Below are positions 1 to 6,811 of a stretch of 17,057 bases of DNA, piece by piece; position 1 is the stretch's first letter, and the number at the start of each line of letters is the position of its first letter. The notes under the pieces are model-generated. The model searched no databases. It was not told where the DNA came from and saw nothing but the letters and a program-made list of their open reading frames with translations. This DNA is from CAYVLA01 sp964549615 [NCBI: uncultured Thermococci archaeon]. Its GTDB lineage: Archaea > CAYQAE01 > CAYVLA01. The stretch covers positions 1 through 17,057 of the forward strand of contig CAZJVP010000043.1 in the NCBI GenBank assembly GCA_964549615.1, given 5' to 3'. The translations under genes were made by a program, and so were the position numbers.

Positions 1-1
1 G

Positions 2-1213
2 GGCAGGTCTGTGCTGGAGGGCAAGATGCCGAACATCGGTTTCCCGACCCACTACAATCAGTATTTCCCCTTCCTCCTCGCCATCCCCGTGGCGCTTGCA
101 AACAATCCTTACTCGATAGTGGCATTCTTCATGGCGTTCGATATCATGGTCGGGCTTGGCGTCTGGAGCTTGGCTAGCAAGATCGCCGAGAACCTCCCGC
201 CGAGCTCAATTCCAGAAGACCTTCCCAAGACATCGGTGATGCTCTATATCCTTTGTCCAGCCTCCTTCTACGTCACGATATACTGGAACCAGCAGGAGGT
301 CGTCACGGCCTTCCTGCTGCTCCTGGTCGTGTATGCGTACCTTGCCTGGGAGCGCCGTCCCGACAGGCTTCTAGTCGCGGTTCCGCTAGTGATGGCAGGG
401 GCATTCGTTCTTAGCTATCTTCTGGTCTGCATAGGGCTCTTCGCGGTCTTGACTCTGTTCTATGACGCGGAGCTTAAGCGCAAGCTGATCGTCAGATCGG
501 GTGCAGCAATACTTGCTCTGTACATGCCCTTCCTCCTCCTCGGTGTTGATTTCAAGCCGGTGCTTGAGGAGTTCGGGTACGGCGCGATAGGTAACAACCC
601 CTTTGCCATCCTGGAGACGTTCTCTCTGAGTGCGGGCCCATTGCCCTACGTGCTCCTGGTTGTAGCTTTCGCGTTGGTGTACTTCGCGGTCACTATCGGG
701 AGACGAGGTTACGAGAGCTCCGGACTGACGGCCATATCCATCGTCTTGCTGGCCTACCTCCTGTTCATGACGCTTTCACGGAAATCGGTCAGTTTCTATG
801 TTCTGGTCTTCTTGCCGTTTCTTGCGGTCTTCGTGGCTGCGAACCAGAAGCTTGGCGACCTGTACCTGATCTACGGGCTGGCGAACTCGTTTGCGAGCCA
901 CTTTGGCGATAGGCCAAACATAAACGCACTTGCCCGCCTCCTGCCGGTCGAACCTGACGCAGCGATGGCGATCGTCCTTGCCTTCATGGTTGCCTTCATT
1001 CTCATGGTTGTGGCGATCCAATTGGCGTTCATACGCGAGCTAATCCGCCCCTACCGGAGTGCCCTCTTCCGGCTGAGGCTGTCAGGAGTCCTGCGCTTCT
1101 ACGCAGATCAGTTGAGGTCTTTGTTCCGGCGCTGCGGCACACCCGCCCGCTCGGAGGATGGCAAGAACGGATCGGCCTTTGATTCACAATGGCTTTTCAG
1201 AAAAAGGAACTAG
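2..1213 (+). CDS. Polytopic membrane protein, probable GT-C type glycosyltransferase (5'-truncated by window edge)
   Basis: The frame is open to the left edge, so the N-terminus is missing; a GTG at 11 is only the first in-window candidate. The visible ~400 residues are mostly hydrophobic, with roughly nine or ten membrane segments separated by short polar loops, and end in a basic hydrophilic tail of about 50 residues that is probably cytoplasmic. An aromatic-rich loop near the start (motif GFPTHYNQYFPF) lies before a hydrophobic helix, as in lipid-linked-sugar mannosyl/glucosyltransferases of the GT-C fold, whose catalytic acidic motif sits in the first outside loop; that loop is off the window, so activity cannot be judged. 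The adjacent oligosaccharyltransferase genes support a role in building or transferring lipid-linked sugars. It could also be another polytopic protein of unknown function. Convergent with the gene ending at 1256. Confidence 0.6.
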   Translation, partial: GRSVLEGKMPNIGFPTHYNQYFPFLLAIPVALANNPYSIVAFFMAFDIMVGLGVWSLASKIAENLPPSSIPEDLPKTSVMLYILCPASFYVTIYWNQQEVVTAFLLLLVVYAYLAWERRPDRLLVAVPLVMAGAFVLSYLLVCIGLFAVLTLFYDAELKRKLIVRSGAAILALYMPFLLLGVDFKPVLEEFGYGAIGNNPFAILETFSLSAGPLPYVLLVVAFALVYFAVTIGRRGYESSGLTAISIVLLAYLLFMTLSRKSVSFYVLVFLPFLAVFVAANQKLGDLYLIYGLANSFASHFGDRPNINALARLLPVEPDAAMAIVLAFMVAFILMVVAIQLAFIRELIRPYRSALFRLRLSGVLRFYADQLRSLFRRCGTPARSEDGKNGSAFDSQWLFRKRN

Positions 1214-1255
1214 AGGATCCTTCTTGTTTCCGCCGGGAGCGCGAAGGCACATGTC

Positions 1256-3166
1256 CTACGGGCTGTGTCCATAGTTCACCTTGTAGATTTTGACGTTCGT
1301 GTCGCCGTAGGCACCCGAGGAATACGACTGGTGTATCAGCTCGAAGTTCTTCTTCTCGGGGTCCGGTTGGATGAACAAGAGCTTGTAGATCGTCGTGTTC
1401 CGGCCTTTTGGGGTCAGATCGGACCATGATATCCCTGTGGCGTTCACGTTCAGCTTGTAGTAGCCGTCGGGGTAGTCGGTGATGTTGCCCACTATCTGGG
1501 CAAAGGCGCCGACCAGCCAGAAGTCATGCTCCGGCACGATCACGTACTCCACCTGATATCTTCGGAAGATGTCTATCGCGACATCCTCGGGGGACAGGTA
1601 CGCTAGCGCGGTGCTCTGTATCGCCTGGAAGTCGGTGGTCGCCCCGTCGGTGACGCATCTCCTCTTCGCGACGGAGGTGATCCAGTGCCCGTAGTCCCAC
1701 CATGAGAGCAGTATAGAGTCCTGTGGGGTTTCCCTGTTGAGCCAGATGAGCGCGTCGTACCAGCCCTGGCCCATGTGGATCCCCCTCCCTTGGACGAGTT
1801 CCAACCCGGTGAGAATCGAGGGCGTGAGCAAGAGCAGAAGCGAGAGCGCAGCGAGCGGGCCTCCGATCCTTGCTAGCCTGAGCTCCTTCCGGACCTCCTG
1901 CTTCACGTTCCGAGATCTGGATTGGGCGAGGATGCTCAGAGATCGCTGCCTTGAGGCCATTTCCATGAACTCCCAGATCGCGATCGCGCTGAGGACGCAG
2001 AGGGCTGGGGTCAGGAGCATGGTGCTCCTTATTGCAGACAGGCCCGCGTAGAACCCTGAGCCTGCCCAGAGCACGAGGAAGACGTCCTCCAGGCGCCTCC
2101 TGTACAGGGAGAAACCAACCCCGATGATGGCGAGGAAGGGGTAGAAACTGTACCTTGAAAGCCAGTCGCCGAGCGTCGGCTTTGCATACTCTTGGACGGT
2201 GATGTGCATGCCGACTTGGGGGCTCTTGAAGGCGTTCATGAGGATGAGGAACTTCTGGGCCACCTTGAATTGTACAAGTCCCAGGGCCGGCCCATAGACG
2301 GGGAAGAGGCCCGCGCCGAGGCCAAGGAGCACGAATACGATGATCGCCGTCCTCCTAGTGAGGAGATGCATCCGAACTGCCTCCTTGACCAAGGCCTGGT
2401 AGCCGGCAAGCGCAACTACCGAGAGGATATGGATCAGCACGAACGGGTTGCTGAGCCGCCAGTTGGGTATGCTCGCCGAGATCCCAAGCATGGATAGGCT
2501 CATCGCGATCAGCCCGACGGCGGTCGAATCCGAAAGCCTCAAGATCCCTAGGAGCTCAAGAACGATGACCACGGCATAGAACAGGGAAAGGAACAGCAGA
2601 AGGTACGTGTATCCGCCCCAGGTCAGAGCCACCAGTCCGAAGAAGAGCCCGGCACATAGACCCTCAAGCGTCGCCGTCATCAGGGCCGGCCCTCCAAGCA
2701 GCCTTACCGCGAGGGCGAAGCCCGCCAGCATGAGGGGGAATGCAAGACATTCCTTGTCTGCAACTCCGCCCATAGTTCTGTTCAAGAACTCTGGGATGGT
2801 GGCTATCAAGAGGGCCGAGATGAGGCCGGTCCTGACGTTCCTCAAAGTCTTGCCGATGAAGTAGACGGGTATGACGACGAACGACCCGACGATCGCAGGA
2901 AACAGCACGGTCCACGACTCGAGCGTGATCCTGGATCCCGCGAGGCGCAGGAACGAGTAGGTGTACGCGATTGCAAACGGCAGCAGGGGCATCTCCAAGT
3001 CAAGGGATCTTCCGTTGGGCTGCCAGCCCATGTTGTCCCAAACGGGGTAGTAGCCTTTCTCCACGATGTTTTCTGCCATTCGGAACATGAAGTAGGCATC
3101 CGGATCCATGATGGTGCCGAACCTAGTTGGCACCATCCTGACGCTCATGGCGAGGAAGAGGATCAA
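1256..3166 (-). CDS. aglB: Oligosaccharyltransferase catalytic subunit, AglB/STT3 family (copy 1)
   Basis: Transfers a lipid-linked glycan to Asn of N-X-S/T sequons on the outer face of the membrane. From the TTG at 3166 the protein has 636 residues: about 12-13 membrane helices, then a soluble C-terminal domain. Visible family motifs are D21-P-D23 in the first external loop, D137-K-E139 (second metal motif), T323-V-Q-E326 (the archaeal TIxE-like motif) and W489-W-D-Y-G493, the sequon-binding signature. The C-terminal domain is short, as in the compact AglB class. The start is doubtful: the frame stays open upstream to a TAG at 3242-3244 and encodes a better first helix (WPTIAILLILFLAMSVRMVP), yet holds no ATG, GTG or TTG before 3166. 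A TATA box at 3266-3274 predicts transcription from about 3244. Four sequons lie in the protein itself (three in the soluble part). Divergent from the second aglB. Confidence 0.93.
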   Translation of the reverse strand: MILFLAMSVRMVPTRFGTIMDPDAYFMFRMAENIVEKGYYPVWDNMGWQPNGRSLDLEMPLLPFAIAYTYSFLRLAGSRITLESWTVLFPAIVGSFVVIPVYFIGKTLRNVRTGLISALLIATIPEFLNRTMGGVADKECLAFPLMLAGFALAVRLLGGPALMTATLEGLCAGLFFGLVALTWGGYTYLLLFLSLFYAVVIVLELLGILRLSDSTAVGLIAMSLSMLGISASIPNWRLSNPFVLIHILSVVALAGYQALVKEAVRMHLLTRRTAIIVFVLLGLGAGLFPVYGPALGLVQFKVAQKFLILMNAFKSPQVGMHITVQEYAKPTLGDWLSRYSFYPFLAIIGVGFSLYRRRLEDVFLVLWAGSGFYAGLSAIRSTMLLTPALCVLSAIAIWEFMEMASRQRSLSILAQSRSRNVKQEVRKELRLARIGGPLAALSLLLLLTPSILTGLELVQGRGIHMGQGWYDALIWLNRETPQDSILLSWWDYGHWITSVAKRRCVTDGATTDFQAIQSTALAYLSPEDVAIDIFRRYQVEYVIVPEHDFWLVGAFAQIVGNITDYPDGYYKLNVNATGISWSDLTPKGRNTTIYKLLFIQPDPEKKNFELIHQSYSSGAYGDTNVKIYKVNYGHSP

Positions 3167-3265
3167 CAGGATCGCTATGGTCGGCCAGTTCTGTGCCAGA
3201 TCGGATGGCAGGCGAAGCGAACTCGTCCGTTCACCTCGAAGCTAGCCCCAGCGGCCAAAGTTTGA

Positions 3266-3274
3266 AATATATAT
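3266..3274 (-). promoter_or_regulatory. TATA box for aglB copy 1
   Basis: On the minus strand the sequence reads ATATATATT within an otherwise GC-rich intergenic region. Archaeal transcription usually starts about 25 nt downstream, near 3244 here, some 78 nt before the TTG at 3166. This supports the idea that the coding sequence begins upstream of that TTG. Confidence 0.6.
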
Positions 3275-3330
3275 CCCAAGCGGCTTGGCCGGGGGGAAGA
3301 GCGCTCTGCTGCAGGCTGCAGGGGTACAAG

Positions 3331-3338
3331 TAATAAGC
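3331..3338 (+). promoter_or_regulatory. Possible TATA box for aglB copy 2
   Basis: The A/T run AGTAATAAG lies about 50 nt before the ATG at 3383. A start some 25 nt downstream (around 3358) would leave a short leader containing GGTTGGAG, a plausible ribosome-binding site 5-8 nt before the ATG. Assigned by position and composition only. Confidence 0.4.
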
Positions 3339-3382
3339 CCGGCCGTTTTCCCTCGCGCGCGAGTTTCAAGGTTGGAGCGAGC

Positions 3383-5527
3383 ATGTTGACGGACTTTTTC
3401 AGGAAGAGGCGTCTGCTCATGTTGCAGGTCGGCGCCCTCGTTCTGCTCTACGCAGCGGGCGCCTACCTTCGACTGGCGCCCCTTCCGACCTGGGGCGTGT
3501 ATGTGACAGCAGACGACCCTGTCCTGCACGTGCGGGTGACCGAGTACGTGCTTGAGCACGGACACCTCCCGCGAAACGATACCCTGGCCTGGTATCCGTG
3601 GGGGCAGAACTGGGAGAGGACCCTTCCAAATTTTCGGTACTACCTGACCGCTTTCCTCTTCTCCATCGGCCGCTCGCTGGGGATGAGGCTTTCGCTTTAC
3701 GATTTCTGCGTGATCTTCCCTGCCTTCTTCGCGCCCTTGGCCGTCGTGCCCATGTTCCTCCTGGTCAGGCTGCTGAGGGATTGGAAGTCCGGGCTCGTTT
3801 CGGCCGGGGTGTTGGTGCTTTCGAACGGCTATCTTTCAAGGACGATAGCCGGATTCTACCGTCACGAGCAGGTCGGCATCCCGCTGCTCGTCCTATGCAT
3901 GTACTTCTTCGTAAAGAGCATGAGGTCGGAAACGCTGCGCGACACGCTGGCCTATTCGGTTGCGTCGGGCACTAGCCTTGTTCTGCTAACGGGTACCTGG
4001 TCGGGGTTCAGGTTCCTCTTGGACGGCTTTCCGGTCCTGGTGTTCTTTGCCCTCCTCGTCGGCAGGATGGGTCGCAGGCTGCTCATCGCCTTCCTGGTGA
4101 CCGACGGGATGGCCCTTGCCTCGACCTTCTTCTGGCCCAACCTAAGTTCATACTTCTTCAAGACCTTCGAGTTCTCCGTTGTCGTTGTCGTTATGATCAC
4201 GGCGCTTGCATACGAGTTCGCGCTGAAGAAGCACGTCGATGCTGAGAGGCTACCGCTCGCCACGGCCGGCCTGGCGGCCGTCGTTTTCCTGCTTATGCTC
4301 GCCACCATCAGCGGCTTGCCCGTCGGACGGCTCGAGGTCGTGATCAACCCACTTAGAACCCCGCCTGCGGGCGACGTCTCGCAGACGGTTGCCGAGCATG
4401 CCGCAATGCGGCTGAGCTTCGTGGGAGGAAAGATGGACTGGCCGGCCATGAGCTCCTATGGCTGGTTCCTATTCGTGGTTCCCCTGGGCATGGTCTTGCC
4501 CTTCCTGAAGCGGGAGGATAGCAATCTCGTCGTCCTGTCGATGCTGGTCTTCACCTGCTTCCTGCTATTCCTCGCGCTGGATCCCTACCCGGCTCTCGTG
4601 TGTTACGCGATTGTCCTTCTTGCGATGGCTGGTCTCTGGTTCCTCTGTCCGCCGGCAGATCGCCCCAAGAATGAGGAGGTGATGATGATCCTCTTTGCCC
4701 TGCTTTCCGCCTACTTCTTCAAGAATATGATAAGGCTGAACATCCTATTCTCCGTCTTTGTCGGGGTCCAGTCGGGCCTCTTCTTCGGCACGGCCCTTGA
4801 CATGGCGTCGCTTCACATGCGGGATCAGACGGCGCGGCGGGCGTCGGATTCTCGGTCAAGGAAACGCAAGGAGAGGAAAAGGAGGCAGCGGGCTATGGAA
4901 GGCAGGGCCGAGCCGGAGGCGGCTAGAGCCGGCGTCAACTACCTTCAGGTGGCGATGGCCGGGTTCTTCGTGATCCTGCTCGTCTTCACGATGTCCACTT
5001 CATACAAGTCCGCGAAGGCTTACCCCCTGGGCCTGCGGGAGGACTGGTTCCAGGCGCTGGACTGGATAGAGGAGAACTCGGAGCCGGACGATGTGATCAT
5101 GTCTTGGTGGGACTATGGCTACTGGATACAGACCTACGCCGGACGTCCGACCATCGCCGACGGTGCCACGACCAACAGCAGCCAGATAAGGAGGCTGGCA
5201 AGGGCGTTCATGACGACGGAGAAGGAGGCATACCAGTTCTGCAAGGAGTTCAACGTGAGATACGTGGTGGTGGATGTGACGGACGACTTCTACCCCGGGG
5301 CCAAGTGGACCGCGATGGCCGTGATAGCCGAGCAGAGGATCGCGGACTACATGGGGACCGGGCAGGACGGTAAGCCGGTCATCTACGACAAGGGATCGAA
5401 ATGCCTGCTGTTTCGGCTTGCTTCGCGGGTGGCGCTCTCGCAGCCCCTTGCCCTGGAGCATTTCGAGTTCCGGCAGGTTTTCCAGAGTTCGCGGGGCCAG
5501 GTCATAGTATACGAGTTTAAGCCTTGA
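3383..5527 (+). CDS. aglB: Oligosaccharyltransferase catalytic subunit, AglB/STT3 family (copy 2)
   Basis: A 714-residue paralog of the neighbouring minus-strand aglB, with the same plan: about 13 membrane helices and a C-terminal soluble domain carrying W575-W-D-Y-G579, the sequon-binding motif. D44-D45-P in the first external loop and T335-V-A-E338 (TIxE-like) match the family's metal-binding sites. At the second metal motif, where copy 1 has D137-K-E139, this protein reads R160-H161-E162, so the first acid is replaced by arginine. A very basic, Arg/Lys-rich stretch (about residues 479-515) sits in a cytoplasmic loop before the last helix and is absent from copy 1. The ATG at 3383 is preceded by GGAG at good spacing. 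It probably N-glycosylates surface proteins; whether it differs in glycan or acceptor from copy 1, or has reduced activity, is inference. Confidence 0.93.
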   Translation: MLTDFFRKRRLLMLQVGALVLLYAAGAYLRLAPLPTWGVYVTADDPVLHVRVTEYVLEHGHLPRNDTLAWYPWGQNWERTLPNFRYYLTAFLFSIGRSLGMRLSLYDFCVIFPAFFAPLAVVPMFLLVRLLRDWKSGLVSAGVLVLSNGYLSRTIAGFYRHEQVGIPLLVLCMYFFVKSMRSETLRDTLAYSVASGTSLVLLTGTWSGFRFLLDGFPVLVFFALLVGRMGRRLLIAFLVTDGMALASTFFWPNLSSYFFKTFEFSVVVVVMITALAYEFALKKHVDAERLPLATAGLAAVVFLLMLATISGLPVGRLEVVINPLRTPPAGDVSQTVAEHAAMRLSFVGGKMDWPAMSSYGWFLFVVPLGMVLPFLKREDSNLVVLSMLVFTCFLLFLALDPYPALVCYAIVLLAMAGLWFLCPPADRPKNEEVMMILFALLSAYFFKNMIRLNILFSVFVGVQSGLFFGTALDMASLHMRDQTARRASDSRSRKRKERKRRQRAMEGRAEPEAARAGVNYLQVAMAGFFVILLVFTMSTSYKSAKAYPLGLREDWFQALDWIEENSEPDDVIMSWWDYGYWIQTYAGRPTIADGATTNSSQIRRLARAFMTTEKEAYQFCKEFNVRYVVVDVTDDFYPGAKWTAMAVIAEQRIADYMGTGQDGKPVIYDKGSKCLLFRLASRVALSQPLALEHFEFRQVFQSSRGQVIVYEFKP

Positions 5528-5602
5528 TCGGTCCATGGGGGGACGCTGAGGAGCTGTGCGTCGGTCCTATCCGAGAAAGAAAAGGGAGGTGAAGCCTGCC
5601 TT

Positions 5603-6187
5603 TTAGTCAAGCAGCTTCACCGTCAGGGTCCGGTTCTCGAGGGATACGGGATTCTCGTTCGTGTAGGCGTAGTAGAGTCTTATGTCGTAGGTGCTCTCGT
5701 TCACGCCTGTCGGCAGCTGGGGACACATTATGGTCACCCTTATCGCCCTCTCGCCCTTGAGCGTGGTGAACCTCCACTGGAATCGGCCCTCCCGTTCGGT
5801 CCATGTCTCGTTGGCCTCCGTGAAGTCAACCTCGCCCAGCTCTAGCAGTATGGACACCCCTTTCGCTGTTCCCTTCTTGGGCTTGAAGACCAGCTCGATG
5901 TCTTCCTTCTTCACCTGGTACGACGTCCACTCGCTCCGATTGCCGATCGGCTTGTACTCGTCAGGGTATTCCTTGACCCAAATCATGTGGCCCTCGAGCG
6001 GAGGTTGGTTCAGCCATCTCGAGATCCAGTTGGTCTTCGTGAATATGCCCCACGCCGCGATCAACAGCAGTATTATCGCCACGACGAGGATTCCGAGACG
6101 TATCTTTCTCCTAGTCGGGGACTCCACGTACCTTACGGCCTCCTCCTTTCCCGGTTCCTTCTTCTCCTCTGGTGGTGCTTCAGCCAA
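5603..6187 (-). CDS. Single-pass membrane protein with extracytoplasmic, sequon-rich domain; function unknown
   Basis: No family is recognised. The 194-residue protein has a charged cytoplasmic N-terminus (Glu/Lys/Pro-rich, residues 1-30, with a basic TRRKIR stop), one membrane helix at about 31-48, and a roughly 145-residue external domain that looks beta-rich. The external part carries four N-glycosylation sequons (N83-R-S, N126-E-T, N163-E-S, N185-R-T), a high density next to two oligosaccharyltransferase genes. The start is the TTG at 6187: GGAGGT lies 8 nt upstream and overlaps the stop codon of the preceding gene, whereas the nearby ATG at 6191 runs into a stop after three codons. It is the second gene of a two-gene operon, 12 nt after the small membrane protein. 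It may be a surface glycoprotein or an accessory to the glycosylation machinery; neither is shown. Confidence 0.8.
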   Translation of the reverse strand: MAEAPPEEKKEPGKEEAVRYVESPTRRKIRLGILVVAIILLLIAAWGIFTKTNWISRWLNQPPLEGHMIWVKEYPDEYKPIGNRSEWTSYQVKKEDIELVFKPKKGTAKGVSILLELGEVDFTEANETWTEREGRFQWRFTTLKGERAIRVTIMCPQLPTGVNESTYDIRLYYAYTNENPVSLENRTLTVKLLD

Positions 6188-6199
6188 TCATAGACCTCC

Positions 6200-6385
6200 T
6201 CAGGAAATCCTCTTTCTCAGCCCGATTATGCAAAGGATCAGTCCTCCGAAGAGCAATAGGAACATCAGGAGCAGCCCGACGTCGGCCGCGGCGGTTGGGT
6301 TAAACATCGTGCCCATGCCTAGCACGGCGCCGATGCACATCAGCCCTATTCCTCCAAGGAAGAACGGTCCGCCTTTTCGGGCCAT
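6200..6385 (-). CDS. Small two-helix membrane protein, unknown function
   Basis: A 61-residue protein with an MARKGG start, a glycine-rich helix (about 8-27), a short loop, a second helix (about 36-55) and a basic C-terminus, predicting two membrane segments with both ends cytoplasmic. The ATG at 6385 is chosen because GGTAGGAG lies just before it and a TATA box (6431-6440) sits about 50 nt upstream. The longer frame, reaching an ATG at 6556, would run into the 3' end of the tRNA-Trp gene and lacks these signals. First gene of an operon with the single-pass membrane protein that follows. No family recognised. Confidence 0.75.
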   Translation of the reverse strand: MARKGGPFFLGGIGLMCIGAVLGMGTMFNPTAAADVGLLLMFLLLFGGLILCIIGLRKRIS

Positions 6386-6430
6386 GAGAACTCCTACCCG
6401 GAGAGACCTTTCCCAGAGGAAGCCAATTGC

Positions 6431-6440
6431 CTTATAAAGG
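6431..6440 (-). promoter_or_regulatory. TATA box of the small membrane-protein operon
   Basis: The sequence CCTTTATAAGG (palindromic core) lies about 50 nt upstream of the ATG at 6385. Initiation near 6409 would give a leader of roughly 24 nt that contains the Shine-Dalgarno sequence. Confidence 0.65.
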
Positions 6441-6540
6441 TTATTGTGCGGTTCCGGGGCTGCGGCGGCAGTAACAACCAATCCGTTGGCCCGATAGACC
6501 AACCAACCATATCCATGCCTGACCAACAGGGCATTCGAAG

Positions 6541-6545
6541 AAAAA
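6541..6545 (-). terminator. Oligo-T terminator after tRNA-Trp
   Basis: A run of five T on the minus strand begins three bases after the discriminator base, consistent with archaeal T-rich transcription termination. Confidence 0.5.
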
Positions 6546-6561
6546 TGTGGGGCCACAGGGA

Positions 6562-6587
6562 TTTCCGTTCCGTCTTGATGACGGGAT
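6562..6587 (-). other. tRNA-Trp intron 3, T loop position 59/60 (26 nt)
   Basis: This is a near-complete BHB. The outer helix is the T stem CAGGG/CCCTG. The central helix is TTCG with CGGA (one G-T pair), the bulges are AA^A and AA^T, and the inner hairpin is CCGTC/GACGG with a 5-nt loop. Excision leaves the standard 7-nt T loop TTCGAAT. An 8-nt direct repeat GAAATCCC spans both junctions. Confidence 0.88.
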
Positions 6588-6608
6588 TTCGAACCCTGGT
6601 CGGTGGGT

Positions 6609-6664
6609 TTCTTCTTACCCTCCGTCGCTCATCGGCAGTTGCCTCGCCGCTCCGGAGTCTTTGA
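6609..6664 (-). other. tRNA-Trp intron 2, anticodon loop position 37/38 (56 nt)
   Basis: The anticodon stem forms the outer helix. Loop bases CTCC (32-35) pair with GAAG (three of four pairs) next to the 3' bulge AA^A, and the 5' bulge is AG^T. An internal hairpin CTCCG/CGGAG caps the intron. Removal leaves CTCCAGA. No convincing box C/D pair of the kind found in euryarchaeal Trp introns is visible; CGATGAG is the only box-C-like string. Confidence 0.8.
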
Positions 6665-6680
6665 CTGGAGCCCACTATGA

Positions 6681-6696
6681 TTCCGGGTCAAATCCT
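6681..6696 (-). other. tRNA-Trp intron 1, D loop (16 nt)
   Basis: Exon CCGG (6702-6699) can pair with intron CCGG (6686-6683) to make the 4-bp central helix of a BHB motif. Three-nt bulges TAA and AAT flank it, each cut after its second base. Removal restores a 9-nt D loop and a sound D stem (G12-C23, T11-A24, G10-T25); without removal position 23 would be G facing G12. The outer and inner helices are weak, so this is a relaxed BHB. Confidence 0.75.
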
Positions 6697-6742
6697 TACC
6701 GGACTACACCATGGCCCCTGTACTTCGTGGCCGGTCAAGATC

Positions 6743-6757
6743 GATAAAAATCTTTCC
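6743..6757 (-). promoter_or_regulatory. BRE/TATA promoter of tRNA-Trp
   Basis: On the minus strand GGAAAGA is followed by TTTTTATC, centred about 28 nt before the first base of the tRNA. This is the normal place for BRE plus TATA box of an archaeal tRNA gene. Confidence 0.65.
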
Positions 6758-6811
6758 GGATCTTATGGTAGGATTCCACGGCCGCCTGGCCTGACCGAAA
6801 GCCGCGGCCGG

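Larger units (their letters stand above)
6548..6718 (-). tRNA. tRNA-Trp(CCA) interrupted by three introns
   Basis: Exons on the minus strand are 6718-6697, 6680-6665, 6608-6588 and 6561-6548. Joined, they give a 73-nt cloverleaf. The acceptor stem GGGGCCA/TGGCCCC has 7 of 7 pairs, with discriminator A73. The D arm is GTGT...TCAT with G18-G19, and the anticodon stem is GTGGG/CCCAC. The anticodon loop CTCCAGA (anticodon CCA, G37, A38) is the loop typical of archaeal tRNA-Trp. The variable region is CGAC, and the T arm is CAGGG-TTCGAAT-CCCTG. CCA is not encoded. A T-run follows at 6541-6545, and a TATA element lies about 28 nt upstream. Introns of 16 nt (D loop), 56 nt (canonical 37/38) and 26 nt (T loop, 59/60) must be cut by the archaeal splicing endonuclease. 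The exact D-loop junction is uncertain by a base or so because of an A repeat. Confidence 0.9.

Noticed and set aside
1197-1255. Terminator hairpin between the convergent genes at about 1.2 kb
   Set aside because: There is a minus-strand T5 run at 1201-1205, but it lies in the coding end of the left gene and no stable stem precedes it.
6386-6556. Longer start for the small two-helix protein
   Set aside because: It would overlap the tRNA-Trp 3' end and precede the TATA box at 6431-6440; the ATG at 6385 has a good ribosome-binding site.
6609-6664. Box C/D guide RNA within the canonical tRNA-Trp intron, as in haloarchaea
   Set aside because: Only one box-C-like string (CGATGAG) is present, with no CTGA box D or second pair, and 56 nt is short for the known intron-borne guides.
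6548-6718. tRNA-Glu or tRNA-Asp, suggested by the D arm GTGTAGTCCGG
   Set aside because: The anticodon loop after splicing is CTCCAGA (CCA), the acceptor stem begins GGGG with discriminator A, and neither CTC/TTC nor GTC can be formed at positions 34-36.
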